In this document: positions 1 to 9,353 of the stretch, piece after piece | Layout of the letters: each line of letters begins with the position of its first letter | Numbering within the stretch: position 1 is the stretch's first letter | Assembly: GCA_032718475.1 (NCBI GenBank) | Contig: JAUCBJ010002711.1 | Coordinates: 1 to 64,000 of the forward strand | DNA from: Nemertoderma westbladi | Taxonomy: Eukaryota; Xenacoelomorpha; Nemertodermatida; Nemertodermatidae | Length of the DNA: 64,000 nucleotides | Direction of reading: 5' to 3' | Notes under the pieces: model-generated | The model's input: only the letters and a program-made list of their open reading frames with translations | The model's database searches: none | Told to the model about the DNA's origin: nothing | Program-made: the position numbers and the translations under genes

Positions 1-1
1 C

Positions 2-3000
2 ATACCGGTGGGGGGGGGACAGGGTGACATTCCCCCATCACAATATCAACAATATACCCCAACAGGAACAAGAACAACGAGACCCCTAGATGAAAACAGG
101 TCGTGTGATACAGACATATGGAGGGGGCCGCTACCCCCGATGACATATCCGAGTCAGAGAAGATCAAGAAATAGGACGGACGAACCGCACCAGACAGGGG
201 AAACTATACAGCACCCGTCGAATCCATTGGAAGCGCAGGCAATGGGGATGGCCACGTTGATCGATGCGTTGAAGACAAGGATCGAACTACCACCCGTGGA
301 ACCATTCAAATTCGATGGGAGTAGGCCGGAAGAATACTTGCAGTTTCGGCGAATGTATAGTAACGAAATACTAACAAAAAACTTGACGCAGGCGGAGTGC
401 CTAAAGTATCTACAAGTGTACACGGGAGGCCCAGCATACGACATCGTGAGGCAATACCAAGGAATAGAGGGCGGCTTCACGACAGCATGGCGGGCACTGG
501 ATAGGGAATACGGGCACCCGGCCAAGATCATCAGGCAAACGCTGAGAGGCATAACATCGGGTGGCCTACAGGATAATCCCGTTAGCATTAAGACGTTTGC
601 TAACAAAGTCGAGAAGGCGCTGATCGTGCTGAAGACGCTAGACGCGCCATACGAGCTCAACGCGTCCAATAACATCACCACGATAGCGCAGGCACTACCG
701 AGCTGGCTGCGCAACAAATGGAGGAAGATCGCTTTCTCCACCCGAGACAAGAAGGGTGCGGAACCAGGTTTAGAAGAAATGTCAAACTTCTTAAATTACG
801 AGGCTGAACTAATAACGGACCCAGTCTATAGTGAAGATAGCCTGGGAAAGGCACCAAAGACAGATCACTACAGGCCCAAGCCAGAGCACAATACATCAAA
901 CGCATTGCCGAGGCTCAGACAATCATTGCCATACGCAGCGACGCAGGGGACTACAAGTCCACAGACAAACGAAGATAAGACAACATCAAGGGACGGACAG
1001 GGGAACAATAACAACATAAATAAACATAACCCCAGTACGTCCAGTAGGCCAAATCCAGTCAATAAGAACAGTAGGGACTTTGGTACAAATATAACTGCGA
1101 TACGCAACGCATTGTATAAAGAGGGCTACGACCCAAAGAGCAAATGCCAGTTACACGCAAATGCGCTTCATAAAACCATGAACTGCAGGTACTGGCAGGC
1201 GCTACCGAGGCAAGATCAGATAGATTACGCGTCGAGCAATAAAATCTGCTCGCGATGTGTAAAGAGTGGACACAAGGCCAGGGAATGCCAAGAGAAGCCG
1301 GTCAAGTTTGGCCAAAGGAGAGGCCAGACGATGGCAACGAGCACAGTAGGGGCGAAGAAGAGAGGAACAGTGCTACTTGGAGTAGTACCAGTACGAGTGA
1401 TCGGAGAAGGCAATCGATCAGTAACAACACTAATGCTGGTTGATAGTGGAGCTGCCTTCACACTAGTTGAGGAATGGATAGCCGAAGAAATTGGGTTGAG
1501 AACGAGGCCAAGCAGGATGGCGGTGACAACCATCTCTAGCAAGGACGAGGTCCTAGAGATGAGGACAGGACGGTGCGCAATTGCAGCAGTGGCACCAGGA
1601 TGCGATTATGGGGCAACCATTGACCCCATCCAAGTAATAGAGTCAATTAACATCAATGCCAGGCGGCCAACCAACATCGAGGTCGAGCAATACAAATTCC
1701 TGGACAACATTGACTTCTCAATCCCAGACGTGGACGTTAGGAAGGTATCCATCATAGTAGGCATGGACTGCCCAACGGCCCACGAGAGAATGCAAACGGT
1801 CTTCGGAGAAGACAAGCAGAGCGACCCGGTGGCCATATTAACGCCTTTCGGGTGGACGCTGAGTGGTCCAATTAAGAGCAAGATACCATTCAGGATGTCG
1901 GAGACATCAGGATGCATGTTCGCGGGAACAATGCAGGAAATGGGTGATGAGGGAGCAGAGGAGCAGCTTAAAAGACTGCTCAGGCAGGACTTCGAGGGAC
2001 TGAAAGAGACCGGGGTCGGGACCTCGGTAGAAGACAAACAGGCTCTACAGAGCGTGGAGGAATCGATGACGTGTGATGAGGGGCGGTATACAATAGGAAT
2101 GGTATGGAAGCTACCGAAGATACCGCTACCCGATAATAGAGGGATGGTACTCACGAGACTCCGAAAGCTGAAACAAACACTACAACGGAGCCCCGAGAAG
2201 AACGAGTACATTCACAAAACCATTAAGAAGTACGTCGAGAAAGGATGGGCCGTGGAGTTACCGGTCGACGAACCGAACACTGACAGGACATACTACCTGC
2301 CACTCCACGTAGCATTAGACCCAAAGAAAGGTAAACTGAGGATGGTAGTCGATGCATCGGCAAAGACCGACGGAAAGTGCTTAAACGATTACCTACTAGA
2401 GGGCCCAAACATATACAATTCGGGCATAGAAGTGTTACTTAGGTTTCGGAATGGGAAACACGCCTTCACCTGTGACATAGAAGGCATGTTCAACCAAGTC
2501 CGAGTAACAGAGGAAGATAGCGATAGTCAACGCTTCTTATGGTATAACGGCGAGGAAGAACCGCCTATAATACCGGCATATAAGATGGTAGTACAAAACA
2601 TGGGGGCCAAGTCGTCCTCATTTACGACGACTATGGCAGTGAGAGATACGGTAAAAGGGAAGGAAGATAGATATAGCAGTAGGGCCGTCGATATGATCAG
2701 ACGCGGCTTCTACGTAGACGACGGTATGGAGTCTGGAAATACGGTTGAGGAGATACTGGAAACAGGGCGCGAGGTTCGCGACATCCTGAAAGGATCCGGC
2801 TTCAACCTGACCAAATTCCAATCCAGTTCAGAAGAATTTATCAGGGAAATAGAAGACAAGAAACCAGAATCGACCATGGACAACCCTACAACAGCCAAAG
2901 GACAGGACATGGCGATTAAGAGAACGGAATCCCAGCAGAAGGCGTTGGGAATCGTGTGGGATAGGAAAACAGACGAACTGAAGTATCAGCTGAGTCAGGA

Positions 3001-5347
3001 GGGCGCGGACACCCATACGAAGAGGGGTTATGTATCGTATATAGCAAGGATATACGATCCCCTAGGCCTAGCATCCCCACTACTAGTCACGGGGAAACAG
3101 ATACTCAAGAGAGTATATAAATTAAAGGATGAGTGGGATGTAGAGGTACCAGAGGACATCAAGAAACAGTGGAGCAAATGGACAGGAGACTTGGAGAGGA
3201 TGGGAACATACAACATGCCGCGAGTGTATTTTCCGGACGGAAACATGACGAATCTGGACTTACATATGTTCTCCGACGCGTCGTTAGAGGCATACGGAGC
3301 GGCACTCTATTTAGTACAACGAGAGGGGCCTCACAAGCCCAGACTAGCCTTTAGCAAAGCTAAGTCAACGCCGCCAGATTCAGCATCTGTTCCCAAGTTA
3401 GAATTGACAGCTGCGAGACTAGGAGTCAGAGCCACAGCCTACCTAGTGGATACAATTCCCAACATAGTGGAGACACACTACTGGACGGACTCCATGGTAG
3501 TGCTTGGTTGGCTACACAACGAAAAGACGAGATACCCGATATTCGTCGCGAATAGAGTGGACGAAATAAGGGCGAGCACAGAACTGGAAAGGTGGCACTA
3601 CTGCCCAACGGATCAGAACCCAGCGGACTTACTGTCGAGGGGCGTGGAACGCCACACTTTCCTGAAGAAGGAAGTATTGTGGCAACATGGGCCACAATTC
3701 CTGAGCGATAGGGAGGCCTGGCCGCCGATGAGGAAGGTGGACCCGGGCTCGGAAGTAATATCAGAAGGAGAGGGAGATTCAGAGGGAGAAGAGATATACT
3801 CCCAGATGGTGAGGGAGATTAGGGACGTGCAACCAGGAAGGGAACTATGCGACAACCCGACGGATAAACTCCTCAGCTACAGTTCCAGTTGGTATAAGAC
3901 CAAGAAACTAGTGGCGTACTGGAGAGCCTTTGGGAATTTCCCTGCGGGAGTCGGCAAGGACAAGAAGACCAGGATAACCATAGATCTGGAAGGAGCGGCC
4001 AAGGCAGTGATCCGCTATGAACAACGCAAGAACTACGGCGACGAGGTGGAACGTATCGGTAACCAACAACATCTCCGACGGGATAGCGAGTTGATCACGC
4101 TGTCGCCACAACTAAACGAGGATGGGATCCTAGTAATGAATTCTAGGGTGGGATATAACAACAGTATAGTCGTGCCACCGAAACCCATCATCATTCCCAC
4201 AGGATCGCCTATAGTCCACCAGATCATATGGGACTCCCACAAATCGATACTGCATGGGGGCACCAACCGAACCCTCACAGAGATAAGAAGGACCTATTGG
4301 GTCAAACAATTAAGGAAGAAGGTGAAAGCGGTAGTGGGACAGTGCCAGACCTGCCGACGAGCAAAGAAGGAGCGAGCCGTACAGGAGATGGCGCCACTAC
4401 CGGCGAGTAGGGTAAGACAGCACGACCCGCCATTTACGCATTGCGGTGTGGACATGTTCGGGCCGATAAAGATCAAGGTGATGCGACACACGGAGAAACG
4501 CTACGGTATTATCTTCGTATGCAACAATACGCGGGCGGTAGGAATAGAACTCGCCCAAGATGCAACCGCATCAGCGTTCATTAACGCCTTAGAAAGGTTT
4601 AGGGACCGCAAAGGTGGGACGATAGCAGTGATATACAGCGACAACGGCACCAACTTTGTGGGCGCAGAGAGCGAGATGGCAGAGGCCTTAGACATCTTGG
4701 AGGGAGAAGAAGTCAGGGCGGCCATGAGGAGACGACAAGTGAAGTGGGAGAGAAGGACGCCGTATGCACCACATACATTAGGATGCGTCGAGAGACTTGT
4801 GGGCAGTTCAAAACGTCTAATGACGAAGCTGATGAACACCCACATGGTCACTGAAGACGTCTTACGGACAGTACTTGCGAAGTGCGAGGGGATCATTAAT
4901 AGCAGACCGCTATACCCAGAGAATGATGACCCTGAGTCATTAGACGTGTTGACGCCTAGCCATTTCCTGACGGAAAGGCCAGCGACCATAGATATGCGGG
5001 GTGTAGACCCAGATGATATACACTCCCGCCAAAGTTGGAAAGTAGCTAAAGCAATTAGCGCAGAGTATTGGAGGAGGTGGGTAGAAGAATACCTACCCAC
5101 GCTCCATAAGCGAAGCAAGTGGAGGAAGCCAAACAGGGAGTTGAGAGAGGGAGATCTCGTAATCGTCACGGATGATACTATCATCAACAACCAATGGCGG
5201 TTGGCGAGAGTTGTAGGCACCTACTCCGACGAGGACGGAAGAGTCCGATCGGTAGAAGTGCGAATAGGTGGAAAGATAGGTGCGAAGGACAGAAAAACCT
5301 ACAGGAGAGCGGTAGGTAAATGCTGTCTTCTAGAAGGGGCACCTTAA
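2..5347 (+). CDS. pol: BEL/Pao Gag-Pol polyprotein, N-terminus cut by window edge
   Basis: An open frame of 1,780-odd codons enters from the edge, so the true start is not visible. Counting the GTG at 8 as residue 1: DUF1759-like gag region about 97-275; CCHC knuckle C414-C417-H422-C427; retropepsin D479-S-G; reverse transcriptase with Y902-V-D-D905; RNase H beginning with F-S-D1090-A-S; integrase zinc domain H1411, H1416, C1446, C1449; integrase core D1482, D1545, E1595; DUF5641-like tail after about 1670. All catalytic residues are present and there is no internal stop, so this copy looks functional. The first residues follow a run of nine G; the D copy at 63511-63521 has eleven G followed by a different spacing and stops there. 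Roles: particle assembly, maturation, cDNA synthesis and integration. Confidence 0.95.
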   Translation: MPVGGGQGDIPPSQYQQYTPTGTRTTRPLDENRSCDTDIWRGPLPPMTYPSQRRSRNRTDEPHQTGETIQHPSNPLEAQAMGMATLIDALKTRIELPPVEPFKFDGSRPEEYLQFRRMYSNEILTKNLTQAECLKYLQVYTGGPAYDIVRQYQGIEGGFTTAWRALDREYGHPAKIIRQTLRGITSGGLQDNPVSIKTFANKVEKALIVLKTLDAPYELNASNNITTIAQALPSWLRNKWRKIAFSTRDKKGAEPGLEEMSNFLNYEAELITDPVYSEDSLGKAPKTDHYRPKPEHNTSNALPRLRQSLPYAATQGTTSPQTNEDKTTSRDGQGNNNNINKHNPSTSSRPNPVNKNSRDFGTNITAIRNALYKEGYDPKSKCQLHANALHKTMNCRYWQALPRQDQIDYASSNKICSRCVKSGHKARECQEKPVKFGQRRGQTMATSTVGAKKRGTVLLGVVPVRVIGEGNRSVTTLMLVDSGAAFTLVEEWIAEEIGLRTRPSRMAVTTISSKDEVLEMRTGRCAIAAVAPGCDYGATIDPIQVIESININARRPTNIEVEQYKFLDNIDFSIPDVDVRKVSIIVGMDCPTAHERMQTVFGEDKQSDPVAILTPFGWTLSGPIKSKIPFRMSETSGCMFAGTMQEMGDEGAEEQLKRLLRQDFEGLKETGVGTSVEDKQALQSVEESMTCDEGRYTIGMVWKLPKIPLPDNRGMVLTRLRKLKQTLQRSPEKNEYIHKTIKKYVEKGWAVELPVDEPNTDRTYYLPLHVALDPKKGKLRMVVDASAKTDGKCLNDYLLEGPNIYNSGIEVLLRFRNGKHAFTCDIEGMFNQVRVTEEDSDSQRFLWYNGEEEPPIIPAYKMVVQNMGAKSSSFTTTMAVRDTVKGKEDRYSSRAVDMIRRGFYVDDGMESGNTVEEILETGREVRDILKGSGFNLTKFQSSSEEFIREIEDKKPESTMDNPTTAKGQDMAIKRTESQQKALGIVWDRKTDELKYQLSQEGADTHTKRGYVSYIARIYDPLGLASPLLVTGKQILKRVYKLKDEWDVEVPEDIKKQWSKWTGDLERMGTYNMPRVYFPDGNMTNLDLHMFSDASLEAYGAALYLVQREGPHKPRLAFSKAKSTPPDSASVPKLELTAARLGVRATAYLVDTIPNIVETHYWTDSMVVLGWLHNEKTRYPIFVANRVDEIRASTELERWHYCPTDQNPADLLSRGVERHTFLKKEVLWQHGPQFLSDREAWPPMRKVDPGSEVISEGEGDSEGEEIYSQMVREIRDVQPGRELCDNPTDKLLSYSSSWYKTKKLVAYWRAFGNFPAGVGKDKKTRITIDLEGAAKAVIRYEQRKNYGDEVERIGNQQHLRRDSELITLSPQLNEDGILVMNSRVGYNNSIVVPPKPIIIPTGSPIVHQIIWDSHKSILHGGTNRTLTEIRRTYWVKQLRKKVKAVVGQCQTCRRAKKERAVQEMAPLPASRVRQHDPPFTHCGVDMFGPIKIKVMRHTEKRYGIIFVCNNTRAVGIELAQDATASAFINALERFRDRKGGTIAVIYSDNGTNFVGAESEMAEALDILEGEEVRAAMRRRQVKWERRTPYAPHTLGCVERLVGSSKRLMTKLMNTHMVTEDVLRTVLAKCEGIINSRPLYPENDDPESLDVLTPSHFLTERPATIDMRGVDPDDIHSRQSWKVAKAISAEYWRRWVEEYLPTLHKRSKWRKPNRELREGDLVIVTDDTIINNQWRLARVVGTYSDEDGRVRSVEVRIGGKIGAKDRKTYRRAVGKCCLLEGAP

Positions 5348-5470
5348 AGCGGAGTTAGAGTGAAGTTTAGTCGTCCAAATTTTGGACTGAGGGGGGTGGG
5401 ATTGAGGGCGAGACGCCCTTCCCACACAAATAAAAATAAAATAAAATAAAAATAATAGTACATAGTAGGC
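5348..5470. other. Short spacer after pol
   Basis: Non-coding stretch following the pol stop. It includes a G-rich segment (5390-5410) and an A-rich AAATAAAA run (5428-5452) that could include a poly(A) signal for a gag-pol-only transcript. No gene is seen. Confidence 0.4.
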
Positions 5471-6316
5471 AGAAATTAGCTAAGAGGTACGTAGTACCTA
5501 GTTAGTTAGTTAATAGGTACGTAGTACCTAGTTAGAGTTAGTTAGTTAATAGGTACGTAGTACCTAGTTAGAGTTAGAGAGTTAGTAGGTACGTAATACC
5601 TAGTTAGAGTTAGAGAGTTAGTAGGTACGTAGTACCTAGTTAGAGTTAGAGAGTTAGTAGGTACGTAGTACCTAGTTAGAGTTAGAGAGTTAGTAGGTAC
5701 GTAGTACCTAGAGTTAGAGAGTTAGTAGGTACGTAGTACCTAGTTAGAGTTAGAGAGTTAGTAGGTACGTAGTACCTAGAGTTAGGGAGTTAGTAGGTAC
5801 GTAGTACCTAGAGTTAGAGAGTTAGTAGGTACGTAGTACCTAGAGTTAGGGAGTTAGTAGGTACGTAGTACCTAGAGTTAGGGAGTTAGTAGGTACGTAG
5901 TACCTAGAGTTAGTTAGAGTTAGAGTTAGTAGGTACGTAGTACCGATAGAGTTAGAGTTAGTAGGTACGTAGTACCGATAGAGTTAGAGTTAGTAGGTAC
6001 GTAGTGCCAATAGTTAGAGTTAGAGTTAGAGGGTACGTAATGCCTAGTTAGAGTTAGAGTTAGAGGGTAGGTAGTACCGATAGAGTTAGAGTTACTAGGT
6101 ACGTAGTACCAATAGTTAGTTAGAGTTGGAGGGTACGTAGTACCGATAGTTAGAGAGTTAGTAGGTACGTAGTACCTAGTTAGAGTTAGAGTTAGAGGGT
6201 ACGTAATGCCTAGTTAGAGTTAGAGTTAAAGGGTAGGTAGTACCGATAGAGTTAGAGTTAGTAGGTACGTGGTACCTAGTCAGAGTTAGAGTTAGTAGGT
6301 ACGTAGTACCATTAGT
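5471..6316 (+). repeat. Tandem array of about 30-36 bp units with palindromic core
   Basis: More than 20 units built on AGGTACGTAGTACC, joined by TAGTTAGAGTTAGAGAGTTAG-type linkers of varying length. The core GGTAC-GTA-GTACC can fold as a five-pair stem with a three-base loop in each unit. Units near the left are most uniform; those after about 5930 show substitutions (CCGATAG, TGCC). The array fills the spacer between pol and ORF2. Element C has an unrelated tandem array at the same place, so a role in expressing the downstream ORF (promoter, splice or internal initiation control) is possible but is an inference. Confidence 0.9.
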
Positions 6317-6825
6317 TAGAGAGAGAGAGTAAGAGGTAAAAGGGGTAAAAATAGGATATAGATATTAGATAGCAGTAAGTAGAGTTAGTAGCGAGAGGGG
6401 GGCATATGAGTGCAGCTGGATAAATCGTGTGGCCACACGACGCATACTGCTGTACTGCATAGGCCCACTGAGTAGGCCAGAATATGGATCAGAGAGAGAA
6501 TAGAATAAATCCATAGGCAGTAGTAAGTACTAGGACAGTAGAATCAAAGCAAAATAAATAAATAAATAGAATAGGGCTAAAAAATCGAAAATAGTGGTAA
6601 CACAAAGAAAGTCGTTCTAGAACATAATAAAAGTAACGGACGGAAATTGTAAATTAGGCTGATTTACTAGCTCCGAAATTAATTAGGTTAAATTAAGCTT
6701 GAAAGGCGCAGTTAAGTAGAAAAGTAGGCCATTATCGAACTGTAGGAAACATCTCAATACATCACTCATCTGTATTGCGCCTTGGTAAGGCACCACCCTA
6801 CAGGTGAGCGAGTGTAGTGTTCGGA
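6317..6825 (+). other. Spacer before ORF2 with candidate 3' splice site
   Basis: About 500 bases with no ORF of note. A CCCTACAG motif ends at 6803, 22 bases before the ORF2 ATG, and could be the acceptor of a spliced subgenomic mRNA. This is suggested only by motif and position. Confidence 0.35.
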
Positions 6826-7884
6826 ATGGCGAGTAAGCTGATCAGGAAGAGAAAGGCGGAGTCGGGAGGAAAAGAAATATTGGTGGATTTCACCGAAAGA
6901 CACCCGGAGGAGAAGACGAGAGGATACTACGAGAGGTTGGAAAGGGGTCACGCGGCACGAGCGCTGCAGGATCACTTCCGGGAGGCGCACGAACAGCGGT
7001 TGGTCGGGACCTACGGGACGCCGTCGCTGGACAACGCGATCTTCCAACACTTCCACTACGTGGTGAAAGGGGACGAGGCGAAGTTCGGGATTCCGAAGTA
7101 TCCGAGGGAATCGCCGAGGAAGGACTGGAAAAGATTCATAGAGTCCGTCAACAGAGGAGGATATATGATCCTAGATGACGAGGGAACCGTGGAAGACGAA
7201 GCGGGTTCGAGACGAGGAACGGCAGGGTCGGCCAGGACCATACTCTTGCATTTGGCAGCGCCAAATGGGGACATCTTCTTATTCGACCTAGGGACGTATG
7301 GGAAGAAGGACGGGCCGAAATTAGATCGACTACCGAAAGCGGTACAGGTCTTAGTAAGAGAGAAGTCGACGATGAAAGTGGGATCGGCGATCCGCGAGGA
7401 CGCGGAGAGGATCATCGGTCCGGACGCCACCAACCTCCTGGATATGCAGAAAGTCTTTATGGCTATGACGGCACCGGATGGATTGGGGGTGGTCGAGAAC
7501 TCAGGCCAATGCGGGGCGGTGGCGATGGGCCAATTATTGGGGCTCGTATGCCACAAACCAATGGATTGGGGGAAGTTTAGGGAAGAATACGGAGCAGAAC
7601 TAGCGAACTCGCTGAAGTGGGGAGCGAGACCGGGAAAGCAGGAGGTATATCAGTTTCGCAGAGGAGCGATAAAGGTATATCAGAAGCGATATATCCTGCA
7701 GGAGGACTGGATGATGATAAGTTTACTTAACTTATTCATGACCGTAGTTATTGAAAGAGAACCAGGGGCATTTCTGTTATCGGGATCACCCCTAAGCTAC
7801 AGGAGAGCCTTTAAAGTGGCCTTTGACGGTCTGGTAGACCACCCGGGGCTGAGTGGGTGTACTACAACAGCCGACATCTGGTAG
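6826..7884 (+). CDS. ORF2: DEDD-type 3'-5' exonuclease-like accessory protein
   Basis: A 352-residue frame from the ATG at 6826 (the frame is open from GTG 6817). It has the motif order of the RNase D/WRN exonuclease fold: motif I D117-D-E119 in a hydrophobic strand; a following strand pair ending in FLFDLG; motif II K-V-G-S-A-I-R-E-D192; L-L-D206-M-Q, as in the D-T-Q of RNase D; a G-x-L-L-G-L helix; and motif III Y289-x3-E293 followed by D294. The usual motif III is Y-x3-D, so the last acidic residue is E or shifted by one. The same pattern occurs in the ORF2 of element C (43037-45637) despite low overall similarity, which argues for selection. ORF3 overlaps in the -1 frame, and the two together match the length of the single C protein. 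Activity and substrate are unknown. It is not an envelope: I see no signal peptide or membrane anchor. Confidence 0.72.
   Translation: MASKLIRKRKAESGGKEILVDFTERHPEEKTRGYYERLERGHAARALQDHFREAHEQRLVGTYGTPSLDNAIFQHFHYVVKGDEAKFGIPKYPRESPRKDWKRFIESVNRGGYMILDDEGTVEDEAGSRRGTAGSARTILLHLAAPNGDIFLFDLGTYGKKDGPKLDRLPKAVQVLVREKSTMKVGSAIREDAERIIGPDATNLLDMQKVFMAMTAPDGLGVVENSGQCGAVAMGQLLGLVCHKPMDWGKFREEYGAELANSLKWGARPGKQEVYQFRRGAIKVYQKRYILQEDWMMISLLNLFMTVVIEREPGAFLLSGSPLSYRRAFKVAFDGLVDHPGLSGCTTTADIW
7842..7848 (+). promoter_or_regulatory. Candidate -1 frameshift heptamer C CCG GGG
   Basis: In the ORF2 frame this reads C CCG GGG, which fits the X XXY YYZ rule. It lies inside the only window where both frames are open (7827-7884). 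A -1 slip here would join ORF2 to ORF3 and yield a protein close in size to the single 866-residue ORF of element C. CCCGGGG is not a classical strong slippery site, and I did not identify a clear pseudoknot after it. Confidence 0.4.
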
Positions 7885-9353
7885 ACGGGGAGACAGACAC
7901 ACCGTATCAGAGATGGGAGCAGCTAGAGATGGATAGACGGGAAGCAAAGCGACTGGAAGAAGTCGCTAGACGGGAGAGGATAGAAGCAGAGGAGAGGGAG
8001 GAGGAGGCCAGGACACAGAGTTATGGCTTCGAGGAACAGGCGGGCCTAGACGAACTTCATTGGACTTCGTCGGGGAGTTCGGGGGAGTCTCTAGGGCGAG
8101 AATTGGGATGGACGGTGGGATCGCCGAAACAGTCGACGTCGGGGTTGCACGCGATGCCCATACCAGCGGGCGCCGAGGGCGACCAACCGCCAAGGAAGTT
8201 AAGGGAGCTAGAGGGATGGAGAGCTACGGGCGAGAGCCAAGGCGGGAAGGGACATAGTGGATCCATCGGGATACCGGGATTGGAGACACTACCAGAAGAG
8301 GAGGACGACGACGACGAGTTCGGAGAGATGCCGCCCATCGAAAGGATAGGCCACTCGGACACGGACTGGGTTGGCGGGAGGGTGGTGACGGCCAGTGGGG
8401 CGAGGGCCTTCTGGAATAGATCCGGCAAGCGGACCTGGGTGCACGAGGGGCCGGCGATGGATTTCGCGGGGAGCACCATCAGGTTGGGCGAGCAACCGGG
8501 AACGGCACCACGGATAGTATTCGGGGAGACAATGCCCGAGAGGGGCGGAGAGATCGACGTAAACAGGGAGAGCAACGTGGAGAAGTTTGCCTACCAGCGA
8601 CTCCATAGACCGCGGAGATCGCTTGGGACAAAGGACGAGGTGGGACGCGAGACATTGGTACTCGGCTGTGACTACTGTGGGAGACAGACCCATCAGGAAA
8701 GCAGCTGCCTATACCGGTTCCAACGGGGAACCTTTTGTCTCTATTGTAGAGAACCGAGTCACAGGATGGGGGCGTGTCCACGGTTGCATAACCGATGTCC
8801 AAAGTGCCACTTTCGGGGACACTACGGACGCGAGTGCGACTGGATGAGCGACGAGGAGAAGTTCACGAGGTTCGAGGAGTGGGCCGACGTCGGGGCCATG
8901 ACGCGCCAGCGCATGAAGGCCCAAGAGTTCAAGTGGGGTTTCTTCCTCATAAACCAGGAGACCCACATGGAAATCATAAAGCGAAGGTTACTGTTTACCT
9001 ATCAAGAGGTAGCTACGGCGGCATCGTTCGCCGGAGTTATGAACACGCAACGGTACCTGGACAGGTGGACACCAGAGAACCGGAGGGAGTTTAGGGATTT
9101 CTTGGCGGAACACGTGCCAAAGGCAATGAAGATGATTCTATGGGACGCCACACGAGGGAAACAACCAGGCCATTCTGAGGGGCCACCGGCGAAGCGGTAT
9201 CGGGCTTTAATAACACCAGCGCCCAAGGAGCCGACGACCGGGATCAGCAAGGAAGTGGCAGCAAAGGTCCGGAAACAGAAAGCGGATGATGCCAGAGGAG
9301 CAGTGATAACCAAGAAACGGGCCAGGGAAGAGGACGTGAGGAGGAACAGATAA
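7848..9353 (+). CDS. ORF3: zinc-knuckle accessory protein (C-terminal half of ORF2 product)
   Basis: The frame is open from 7827 (after a TGA at 7824) to 9353. Without frameshifting the first ATG is 7929. Counting from GTG 7857: an acidic, Glu/Arg-rich helical start; a low-complexity middle; a CxxC at C271-C274; two CCHC knuckles C294-C297-H302-C307 and C314-C317-H322-C327; then a helical region and a basic tail with KKR. The knuckles are the Gag type that bind single-stranded nucleic acid. The corresponding knuckles in the fused element C protein are at residues 677-690 and 697-711. The likely job is nucleic-acid delivery or binding for the exonuclease-like half. A small piece of this ORF recurs at 63781-63843. 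Confidence 0.75.
   Translation, partial: AEWVYYNSRHLVDGETDTPYQRWEQLEMDRREAKRLEEVARRERIEAEEREEEARTQSYGFEEQAGLDELHWTSSGSSGESLGRELGWTVGSPKQSTSGLHAMPIPAGAEGDQPPRKLRELEGWRATGESQGGKGHSGSIGIPGLETLPEEEDDDDEFGEMPPIERIGHSDTDWVGGRVVTASGARAFWNRSGKRTWVHEGPAMDFAGSTIRLGEQPGTAPRIVFGETMPERGGEIDVNRESNVEKFAYQRLHRPRRSLGTKDEVGRETLVLGCDYCGRQTHQESSCLYRFQRGTFCLYCREPSHRMGACPRLHNRCPKCHFRGHYGRECDWMSDEEKFTRFEEWADVGAMTRQRMKAQEFKWGFFLINQETHMEIIKRRLLFTYQEVATAASFAGVMNTQRYLDRWTPENRREFRDFLAEHVPKAMKMILWDATRGKQPGHSEGPPAKRYRALITPAPKEPTTGISKEVAAKVRKQKADDARGAVITKKRAREEDVRRNR

Noticed and set aside
5471-6316. CRISPR array
   Set aside because: No spacer structure of uniform length, animal transposon context; it is a simple tandem repeat.
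6826-9353. Envelope protein gene
   Set aside because: No signal peptide, transmembrane segment or cysteine pattern of a fusion glycoprotein; nuclear or particle-type motifs instead.
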